Shown: in pieces, positions 1 through 5,017 of the stretch
Layout of the letters: every line of letters starts with the position of its first letter
Position numbering within the stretch: the stretch's first letter is position 1
NCBI GenBank assembly: GCA_002313335.1
Contig: DCBC01000008.1
Span: 3,264-8,280, forward strand
Length of the DNA stretch: 5,017 nt
Direction of reading: 5' to 3'
From: Porticoccaceae bacterium UBA1117
GTDB taxonomy: Bacteria; Pseudomonadota; Gammaproteobacteria; Pseudomonadales; Porticoccaceae
Notes under the pieces: generated by a model
What the model was told of the DNA's origin: nothing
What the model saw: the letters and a program-made list of their open reading frames with translations, nothing else
Database searches by the model: none
Translations under genes and position numbers: made by a program

Positions 1-43
1 GACTTAGTATAAGCTTGGCCCTACAGTAAATAACACTATTTTT

Positions 44-58
44 GGGAACACCCTCTTG
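44..58 (+). promoter_or_regulatory. Ribosome binding site and TTG start of the protease gene
   Basis: GGGA at 44-47 lies 8 nt before TTG at 56-58. This is a modest Shine-Dalgarno match, but it is better placed than anything before the alternative ATG at 83, which has only an A-rich stretch about 12 nt upstream. It supports the TTG start that gives the protein its basic N-terminus. Confidence 0.4.
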
Positions 59-1315
59 ATCGTTAAAAAGCACTCCTCGGTTATGTTGGTTACTATTGCA
101 GGACTGGCATTCTCTGCCGGTTTACTTTGGGACCAATGGCAGACTGGTTTTTTAAGCCGCGCTGAAGACATAGTATTGAGTTCTAACCACGCCTCTAAAT
201 TATTGCCTCAGGAAAAATTAGCCTCATTATCCTTACCGTCAGACCAAATTAGTCGAGCTAGTGATTTGGCGTTGCTGGACGGTGCTAACCTGAGAGAAGA
301 TTATAGTGTTCAATTCAAACAGTATCTTTCGGCGCATAATTATTTAGCAGCCGTTGATACCTACCAGATTTACGGAAATAGGGAGGATACTCGAAAATCT
401 GGCCTAAAAGATATTCTCATGGTTCATCTTGATAGCTTAATTACTTCATCATCCCAAGATCATTTTACCGAATTAACAGAACGCTATTTATCAGTATTTT
501 ATGATGATATTGATGTGTTGTTATCTCTCGCCCAATTCAATCGCTCCACTGGCTTTTTAGCGGAGGCGGCTGCGGTTCACCACTTGGTAAAAAGCTATGC
601 CTACACTAATCGTGACAAAATAAAGGTAGAGTCTGCTATTAATGAGTTTATTAGCCAAGTGCACACTGATCTAGTGGCTGTTGATGATCTGTTCGGTTTG
701 ACCAATATTTATCAGCAGATGGACAGTCTGGATTTGTTGAGGCCTATCCATCGACTTGATCAAGCACAGATATTCATGCAAATAGGTAACATGGCTTTTG
801 CTAGAGATATTCTTGATGAACTAATCAACGAACCCTCAGTGAGTGTTGCCGCTGAAAAGATCATGCTGCAACATCAACAAGCATTCTCTCCAGAATTCAC
901 CAACAAAATCGCATTGAAAAATGACTACAGTGATCAAATAGTCTTAGCCCGCCGAGGTAATCAATATTTGGCCGACCTGGAGATCCAAGACACTACAGTG
1001 GCGTTGCTAATTGACACAGGTGCGTCCATGACGACGCTGTCGCAGCAAGCGTTTCAAACGCTTTCAATCAATCATCATTTTGATCTTCTGGGTCAGCGTA
1101 TGTTCAACACAGCTAACGGTATTGCCAAGGGCAATATTTACCAGGTAGATAGCCTTACGTTAGGGCGATTCACCCTCGCAGGTATACAAATTGCGGTATT
1201 AGATTTCAGTATGCCCGACGGAGTTGACGGTCTCTTAGGGATGAATATATTGGCAAATTTTCGTTTCCATATCGATCAAGAAACGCAGATTTTGTATCTT
1301 GCTGATCGACAATAA
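56..1315 (+). CDS. Membrane-anchored retropepsin-like aspartic protease with helical-repeat middle region
   Basis: Predicted single-pass inner-membrane protein of 419 residues with a periplasmic protease domain. An N-terminal basic stretch (K4, K5, H6) precedes a hydrophobic segment at about residues 8-25, which fits an uncleaved signal anchor. Residues of roughly 85-290 are helix-rich and TPR-like (A/L/Y-rich amphipathic helices), although no clean 34-residue consensus is visible. The last 120 residues form a clan-AA aspartic protease domain. It carries the active-site motif LIDTGAS (catalytic D320, T321, G322) and the conserved DGLLGMN motif at 391-397, followed by a final strand ending in LYLADRQ. 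There is only one DTG motif, so, as in retropepsins, an active enzyme would need a homodimer (family knowledge). The protein contains no cysteine. The start is taken as TTG at 56 because it supplies the positive n-region and has GGGA 8 nt upstream. The next in-frame ATG (83) would remove those charges, and an in-frame stop lies at 5-7. Substrate and biological role are not known from the sequence. Confidence 0.85.
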   Translation: MIVKKHSSVMLVTIAGLAFSAGLLWDQWQTGFLSRAEDIVLSSNHASKLLPQEKLASLSLPSDQISRASDLALLDGANLREDYSVQFKQYLSAHNYLAAVDTYQIYGNREDTRKSGLKDILMVHLDSLITSSSQDHFTELTERYLSVFYDDIDVLLSLAQFNRSTGFLAEAAAVHHLVKSYAYTNRDKIKVESAINEFISQVHTDLVAVDDLFGLTNIYQQMDSLDLLRPIHRLDQAQIFMQIGNMAFARDILDELINEPSVSVAAEKIMLQHQQAFSPEFTNKIALKNDYSDQIVLARRGNQYLADLEIQDTTVALLIDTGASMTTLSQQAFQTLSINHHFDLLGQRMFNTANGIAKGNIYQVDSLTLGRFTLAGIQIAVLDFSMPDGVDGLLGMNILANFRFHIDQETQILYLADRQ

Positions 1316-1327
1316 TTCTTAGTTCGT

Positions 1328-2569
1328 TTACTCGTAGCGAAGAGCATCAATGGGGTCAAGATTCGCCGCTTTTGCCGCCGGAATAATGCCGAAAATCAGA
1401 CCAATACCTGCACTAAAGCCAAAGGATAGTAATACCGCCCATAGGGGTACTGAAGCCGGGGGTAGGTCAGTCAGATTACTAATCAAAGATCCTGCACCAA
1501 AGCCGAGTAAAACCCCAATAAGCCCTCCTAGTAAGCAAAGAAAAACCGCTTCTATTAAAAATTGTAAGAGGATATCGAAGCGAGTTGCTCCAAGGGCTTT
1601 TTGAATACCGATTTCTCGTGTCCTTTCCGTTACGGAAACCAGCATAATATTCATGATACCAATCCCACCGACCAACAGAGAGATACTGACAACCCCTGCC
1701 AACACTAGTGTAGTACTTCCAATAATCGAGTCAAAGGTCTCTAGCATTTGGTCAGCAGAACTTATTTCAAAATCACTTGGTTCACCAGAACGCACTTTGT
1801 GAGCTCTGCGCAGCACTCGTGTAATATTTTGCTTAACTTGGGGTAGCAGTTCTGCTTTATCTACAGCCAAACTTATCTTGATATTAGTTCGCCAGCTTGA
1901 GCCTCCGCCCATAAGCGATAGAGCTGTACTAAAAGGGATCAGGGCAAAGTTATCTTGATCAAAGCCAAATAACTTACCCTTTTTTTCAGTCACACAAATA
2001 ACCTTAAACCATTCACCGGCGATCCCAATATATTCACCGACTGGACTTCCTTTGATATTTAATTGCTTAACTAACGAAGGCCCAACAACTGCAACTTTAC
2101 GTCGACTGTTGTCATCTGAAGGGTTGAAAAATCGGCCATCCTCACAATAAACAGCATTGAGCTTGTGATAAGTAGATGCAGATCCAAAAACGCGGGAAGT
2201 AATCGATTGATCTCGATAGGCAACACCGTTGTCGGAACCTCTGACATCAAGGGTTGGTGTTACATGGCTCACTCCTGGAATTTGATATTTTATCTTTTCA
2301 TAGTCTCCATAGGTGAGTCGGGCATATTTTCCCTGAAGTCTTGATTTGGGTGGAGTGTAACTATCTATTGAAATGACATTGGTCCCTATGTCATCAAATT
2401 GGGCACTAATACTGGCACTAAATCCTTGAACAACCGAGACTACTGCGATGACAGATGCAACCCCAATAATGATCCCTAAGGTGGTCAAAAAACTACGGAA
2501 ACCATGAGCAAAAACGGACTGTGCTGCTGAGCGCGTACCTTCTATCACTTTGAACCTAAAATTAGACAT
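1328..2569 (-). CDS. ABC transporter permease, MacB/FtsX family (stand-alone, without fused ATPase)
   Basis: Inner-membrane permease subunit of a tripartite MacAB-type exporter, 413 residues. The topology is typical of the family: TM1 at about 27-47, a large periplasmic core at about 50-284 (MacB_PCD type), then TM2 about 288-311, TM3 about 337-361 and TM4 about 375-396. The cytoplasmic loop after TM2 holds the hallmark ERTREIGIQKALGA (315-328), which couples to the ATPase. The C-terminus ends with the family-typical DPIDALRYE. Periplasmic landmarks include GRFF (145-148) and VAVVGPS (159-165). E. coli MacB carries its ATPase domain on the same chain; here the ATPase is a separate upstream gene, as in LolCDE- or YknYZ-like arrangements. 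The ATG overlaps the ATPase stop by 8 nt (ATGTCTAA), so translational coupling is likely; the only upstream SD-like stretch is a weak AAAGAG about 11 nt away. C142 and C192 are the only cysteines in the periplasmic core. The transported substrate is unknown. Confidence 0.93.
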   Translation of the reverse strand: MSNFRFKVIEGTRSAAQSVFAHGFRSFLTTLGIIIGVASVIAVVSVVQGFSASISAQFDDIGTNVISIDSYTPPKSRLQGKYARLTYGDYEKIKYQIPGVSHVTPTLDVRGSDNGVAYRDQSITSRVFGSASTYHKLNAVYCEDGRFFNPSDDNSRRKVAVVGPSLVKQLNIKGSPVGEYIGIAGEWFKVICVTEKKGKLFGFDQDNFALIPFSTALSLMGGGSSWRTNIKISLAVDKAELLPQVKQNITRVLRRAHKVRSGEPSDFEISSADQMLETFDSIIGSTTLVLAGVVSISLLVGGIGIMNIMLVSVTERTREIGIQKALGATRFDILLQFLIEAVFLCLLGGLIGVLLGFGAGSLISNLTDLPPASVPLWAVLLSFGFSAGIGLIFGIIPAAKAANLDPIDALRYE

Positions 2570-3296
2570 CAGCTGTTACACTCTTTGGTTTAGTATTATG
2601 TGGCTTAGAATTATTTTCATCAGAGACGAGGTGTCCATCTTTTAGAGTAATAACACGGTGACAGCGATCAGCAATTTCTTTCTCATGCGTTACTATGATA
2701 AGTGTTTGACCTTCTTGGTGTAGCCGGTCAAATAGCGCCATAATTTCAGTTGTTGTTGCAGAGTCTAGATTTCCAGTAGGTTCGTCGGCTAAAAGAATAG
2801 CTGGCTTTGTTACGAGTGCTCTTGCTATTGCTACGCGCTGACGCTGACCACCGGAAAGTTGGTTAGGGACATGATGCATACGATCAGTCAATCCAACCAT
2901 TCCCAAAGCGTCTTCCGCCATTTCTTTACGCATCGCTTTCCCAAGGCCTCTATAAATAAGTGGCTGCATGACATTTTGAAGGGCTGTGGCTCTTGGAAGC
3001 AAATTGAAATTTTGAAAGATGAAACCTATTTCACTGTTTCTAATGTGGGCTAACCGATTTTCATCCAAGCTCGCAACATTTATATCTTTGAGCCGATACT
3101 CTCCAGCTGAGGGATAATCAAGGCAGCCTAGTAAATTCATCAGCGTAGATTTACCTGAACCCGAAGACCCTACGATAGCAATATAGTCATTTAGATAGAT
3201 ATTTAGATCAATATTTTCTAGTGCATAAAATCCATCATCACCCATCATGTAATGTTTAGCGATTTTTCTAAGTTCAATAACGGTCGATTTGGACAT
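2562..3296 (-). CDS. ABC transporter ATP-binding protein, MacB/LolD-type
   Basis: Cytoplasmic ATPase subunit, 244 residues, that should power the downstream permease as a dimer. All nucleotide-binding elements are present and intact: Walker A GSSGSGKST (43-51), Q-loop Q95 in FIFQNFNLLP, signature LSGGQ (147-151), Walker B ILLADE (167-172) with catalytic E172, D-loop GNLDS (175-179) and switch histidine H204 in VTHE. The sequence style (LLGCLDYPSAGEY, LLADEPTGNLD) is that of the MacB/LolD/FtsE group, which partners FtsX-type permeases. The C-terminal tail after about residue 226 is polar and rich in N, K, S and P; it looks disordered and makes the protein slightly longer than the usual 220-235 residues. 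The ATG overlaps the adaptor stop codon by one base (TAATG), and the stop overlaps the permease start by 8 nt, so the three genes form one tightly packed operon. Substrate specificity cannot be inferred from this subunit. Confidence 0.95.
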   Translation of the reverse strand: MSKSTVIELRKIAKHYMMGDDGFYALENIDLNIYLNDYIAIVGSSGSGKSTLMNLLGCLDYPSAGEYRLKDINVASLDENRLAHIRNSEIGFIFQNFNLLPRATALQNVMQPLIYRGLGKAMRKEMAEDALGMVGLTDRMHHVPNQLSGGQRQRVAIARALVTKPAILLADEPTGNLDSATTTEIMALFDRLHQEGQTLIIVTHEKEIADRCHRVITLKDGHLVSDENNSKPHNTKPKSVTADV

Positions 3297-4531
3297 TATT
3301 TCTTCTTCTTCTTATCTTGCAGTTTCACTGCATCCCCATCATTGAGCTTACTCACCACCCTGGCGGGTCCAGTAATGACCGTTTCCTTGGCTTCAACACC
3401 GGCTGTAATTTCTTGTAACTCATCATTAGAAATCCCGAGCTCTACATCTCGTTTAACTGCCTTGCCATCAACGAGTAGGAAGACATGGCTTTTCATAAGA
3501 TCATTTGAGCCACCGCCGATCGTAATTTGTCCGGGCCTTCTACTCCTCATATTTGATGTCTGATCGTTTTCAGCCTCAGAGTAGACAATAGCCTGCATTG
3601 GTACTGCGACATTATCATTTTTGGCTTTAGTGAAAATTTCTGCGCGGCAGCTCATCCCGGGTCGAACATCAATATTTTCATTGTTTTCAAGTAATATTTT
3701 TACAGTAAAACTAAGGCCTTGACGGTTAGAGGATCTCTTTGCGGATGTAGCAATGGTGGTTACTTGACCTTTGAGAGCGTCATCTGGAAAGGCTACGGCG
3801 AAAACATCAACATTTTGTCCCAAACGAATGTTAGCGATATCAGCTTCGTCAACTTGAACTTCTACTAATATCGATGCCGGGTCGGCAATAGTAATCAAAT
3901 TAGATCCAGCAATATTCGTTGTTCCACTAATAGCGGTTTCACCGATTTTTATATCCACAGAAGTAGCAACACCATTGATTGGTGAGCTAAATATAGTCTT
4001 ATCAAGACGCTCTTGAGCTTTGTCCAGAGTTGCCAGCGCTTGATTCAAACTTTCCTGTCTCGAACGCAAATCGATTTTGGCTAAATCATGCTGATTATCA
4101 ATAAGCTCAAATGAATCTTGCCCTATCATTTTTCGCTCAAAAAGGTTTTTGTTTCGCATCCATTTGGCATGAGTATTTTCTAACTGCTTTTGTTGCCTTT
4201 CAATCGCAATAGTCTGAATTCGCACATAAGCCTCCTGCTGCTCTACATCTGCACTGAAACTTCTTTGATCCAGCGTCATTAGAATCTGGCCTTTATTAAC
4301 AGTGTCGCCTTCTGCTATGAATAACTCTTTAACCTGCCCGATAACCTCTGACCGTAATTGCACTTGCTCTTTATAAATGAGCGTTCCAGAGGCTAGGATC
4401 GAGGTTTTTATCTCTTCTATTTTTGCCTCTTGAGTTGTGACAAAAATATCTGACGAGTCCCCAGATTTCTTTAGGTAAAAAACGGCGGCAATAGCGATTA
4501 ATACACAGGCAATTATTAGTTTCTTGTTCAT
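3296..4531 (-). CDS. Periplasmic adaptor (membrane fusion protein), HlyD/MacA family
   Basis: Adaptor of 411 residues that should link the ABC permease to an outer-membrane TolC-type channel. An N-terminal anchor (NKK followed by a hydrophobic segment at about 5-20) places the rest in the periplasm. In order: first half of the lipoyl-like domain (about 57-90, with GQVKELFIAEGDTVNKGQ), a long Q/E/K/L-rich alpha-helical hairpin (about 91-178), second lipoyl half (about 179-217, with SSPINGVATSV), a beta-barrel (about 218-305) and a membrane-proximal domain (about 306-400) interrupted by a polar S/N/R/G-rich loop near 315-340. The hairpin turn is around 130-140. The protein ends in five lysines. 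Its ATG is preceded by AAGGGAAG about 10 nt upstream. It is the first gene of the adaptor-ATPase-permease operon. E. coli MacA, at about 371 residues, is somewhat shorter. A dedicated outer-membrane partner is not encoded in this window. I am confident of the family, not of orthology with MacA. Confidence 0.92.
   Translation of the reverse strand: MNKKLIIACVLIAIAAVFYLKKSGDSSDIFVTTQEAKIEEIKTSILASGTLIYKEQVQLRSEVIGQVKELFIAEGDTVNKGQILMTLDQRSFSADVEQQEAYVRIQTIAIERQQKQLENTHAKWMRNKNLFERKMIGQDSFELIDNQHDLAKIDLRSRQESLNQALATLDKAQERLDKTIFSSPINGVATSVDIKIGETAISGTTNIAGSNLITIADPASILVEVQVDEADIANIRLGQNVDVFAVAFPDDALKGQVTTIATSAKRSSNRQGLSFTVKILLENNENIDVRPGMSCRAEIFTKAKNDNVAVPMQAIVYSEAENDQTSNMRSRRPGQITIGGGSNDLMKSHVFLLVDGKAVKRDVELGISNDELQEITAGVEAKETVITGPARVVSKLNDGDAVKLQDKKKKK
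3299..3313 (-). promoter_or_regulatory. Purine-only stretch encoding the adaptor lysine tail, possible ribosome binding site of the ATPase gene
   Basis: The last five codons of the adaptor are AAG AAG AAG AAG AAA, followed directly by TAATG, where the stop and the ATPase start share one base. This all-purine run sits where a Shine-Dalgarno sequence would be expected, and no other candidate is present. It lacks a GGAG core, so initiation may rely on reinitiation by the terminating ribosome. Confidence 0.4.
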
Positions 4532-4541
4532 AAAGTATTTA

Positions 4542-4549
4542 CTTCCCTT
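4542..4549 (-). promoter_or_regulatory. Ribosome binding site of the adaptor gene
   Basis: AAGGGAAG on the minus strand ends 10 nt before the ATG at 4531-4529. It is the strongest Shine-Dalgarno-like stretch among the operon genes and supports this start codon for the first gene. Confidence 0.6.
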
Positions 4550-4560
4550 GCTTAGGTTGC

Positions 4561-4566
4561 ATTACA
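4561..4566 (-). promoter_or_regulatory. Possible -10 element for the exporter operon
   Basis: TGTAAT on the minus strand matches five of six bases of the sigma-70 -10 consensus and would place the transcript start about 20-25 nt before the adaptor ATG. No acceptable -35 hexamer lies 16-18 bases upstream and there is no TGn extension, so this is only a candidate. An activator-dependent promoter would fit a missing -35, but that is inference. Confidence 0.2.
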
Positions 4567-4704
4567 TGCCTATTTAGTGATGATAAGACGTTCTGAGCGA
4601 ATATTTAGATTCAGCCCAATAAGGATTAGCTAATTTTTTTGCGTTTTGTCGATTAAACCCTACTATCACACGTGGTTACTTCACGACCATAGATGTCAAA
4701 CTAG

Positions 4705-4716
4705 ATGTTTAAACAT
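4705..4716. repeat. Perfect 12-bp palindrome in the lysE-exporter intergenic region
   Basis: ATGTTTAAACAT reads identically on both strands and is centred about 180 bp upstream of the adaptor start and 20 bp after the LysE-family stop codon. It has no loop and no GC-rich stem, so it is not a normal intrinsic terminator. A dimeric regulator site is possible. A TTGACA hexamer (4699-4694, minus strand) lies just downstream of it, but no -10 follows at the right distance. Confidence 0.35.
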
Positions 4717-4729
4717 GATAAGTCAAAGT

Positions 4730-5017
4730 TCATGGCAAATACTGCTGAATCAGATTATTTATTACTGGGGACATGGAGGCTATGAGCAATAAGGCCATAG
4801 AAATATTAAAGGTACGATTATGGCGAGGGTTCTCAAGATAACGTTTTAGCCCTGCACCGAATATCAGCCAAATCATCACCGAGGACGCGGCGGTAATAAA
4901 AAAAGCGAAGGCAATAAATAGCACTTGCGTGAGCGTATCACCTGCAGTGGTTGTGTAAGTCGAGATGGCGCCCGTGGCCATGACCCAAGCTTTGGGGTTA
5001 ACCCACTGGAATAAAAC
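4730..5017 (-). CDS. LysE/RhtB-family amino-acid exporter, C-terminal part (gene cut by the window edge)
   Basis: The reading frame stays open to the right edge, so the N-terminal part lies outside the window; 95 residues are visible out of roughly 200 usual for the family. Reading back from ATG 4981, the frame continues without a stop and encodes VLFQWVNPKAWVMATGAIS, which contains the NPKAW motif conserved in LysE/RhtB exporters. The methionine at 4981 is therefore internal and not the true start. Three hydrophobic membrane segments follow the motif, and the protein ends with QQYLP and TGA at 4732-4730. Family members are inner-membrane exporters of amino acids such as lysine, arginine, homoserine, threonine or cysteine derivatives; the substrate of this one cannot be assigned. 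It is transcribed in the same direction as the adaptor operon but is separated from it by about 200 nt, so it is probably an independent unit. Confidence 0.9.
   Translation of the reverse strand, partial: VLFQWVNPKAWVMATGAISTYTTTAGDTLTQVLFIAFAFFITAASSVMIWLIFGAGLKRYLENPRHNRTFNISMALLLIASMSPVINNLIQQYLP

Larger units (their letters stand above)
4533..4729. other. Intergenic region between the LysE-family gene and the exporter operon
   Basis: This non-coding stretch must hold the 3' end of the LysE-family transcript and the operon promoter. Read on the minus strand it contains the palindrome at 4716-4705, TTGACA at 4699-4694, an A7 run (4640-4634) beside a 10-bp palindrome ATTAGCTAAT (4634-4625), the TGTAAT hexamer at 4566-4561 and the adaptor ribosome binding site. 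I see no GC-rich hairpin followed by a T run in the minus-strand direction, so no intrinsic terminator can be assigned, and no small ORF or RNA gene is recognisable. Confidence 0.6.

Noticed and set aside
15..42. Promoter-like pair TTGGCC and TATTTT with a 16-nt spacer before the protease gene
   Set aside because: Both hexamers are weak matches, and such pairs arise often by chance in AT-rich DNA; not strong enough to list as a feature.
1350..1604. Plus-strand open frame of 84 codons
   Set aside because: It lies antisense within the permease C-terminal coding region, has low-complexity K/P/S/R-rich content and no family features; it is a shadow of the real gene.
2859..3053. Plus-strand open frame of 64 codons
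   Set aside because: Antisense to the core of the ABC ATPase, between its signature motif and Q-loop region; no domain or credible start context.
3252..3563. Plus-strand open frame of 103 codons
   Set aside because: Antisense to the adaptor end and ATPase start; its phenylalanine run is simply the complement of the lysine tail codons.
4505..4516. Possible lipobox (IIAC, C9) at the adaptor N-terminus
   Set aside because: The cysteine is only nine residues in, with almost no hydrophobic stretch before it and a long one after it; a signal anchor fits better than a lipoprotein signal.
4625..4640. Palindrome ATTAGCTAAT followed by a T run on the plus strand, resembling a terminator
   Set aside because: The palindrome has no loop and little GC, and no plus-strand gene ends upstream of it.
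4730..4981. A complete 83-residue small membrane protein starting at ATG 4981
   Set aside because: The frame stays open to the window edge and the residues before the methionine form the conserved NPKAW motif, so this is an internal methionine of a larger LysE-family protein.

Overview
The window looks like ordinary chromosomal sequence from a Gram-negative bacterium, most likely a gammaproteobacterium and possibly a marine or environmental one. Three things suggest this: a tripartite MacA/MacB-type envelope exporter, a LysE/RhtB-family exporter, and a membrane-anchored retropepsin-like protease with a helical-repeat middle. Base composition is moderately AT-rich by eye. The taxonomic call is inference from protein style, because no rRNA or other marker gene is present.

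Layout: positions 1-55 hold only the short leader of the first gene. Positions 56-1315 (+) encode a predicted membrane-anchored aspartic protease, probably starting at TTG. Twelve bases later, facing it, ends a three-gene operon on the minus strand. In transcription order this operon runs periplasmic adaptor (4531-3296), ABC ATPase (3296-2562), FtsX/MacB-type permease (2569-1328). The genes overlap by 1 nt and 8 nt, so they are almost certainly co-transcribed and translationally coupled. A 197-nt intergenic stretch (4533-4729, immediately upstream of the adaptor) carries a perfect 12-bp palindrome and a good ribosome binding site, but no convincing full promoter or terminator. At the right edge, 5017-4730 (-) is the C-terminal part of a LysE/RhtB-family exporter whose N-terminus lies outside the window.

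How the genes work together: the adaptor, ATPase and permease should form one machine. The ATPase (as a dimer) powers conformational changes of the permease, which passes substrate from the periplasm or inner-membrane surface to the adaptor and on through a TolC-type outer-membrane channel. No such channel is encoded here. Unlike E. coli MacB, the ATPase and permease are separate polypeptides. The substrate cannot be read from the sequence. The protease has no visible functional link to the exporter beyond being a convergent neighbour.

I found no mobile element, CRISPR array, RNA gene or clearly new system. The observations below are modest: start-codon choice, a lysine tail that may double as a ribosome binding site, a changed residue in the adaptor hairpin tip, two periplasmic cysteines in the permease, and the intergenic palindrome.
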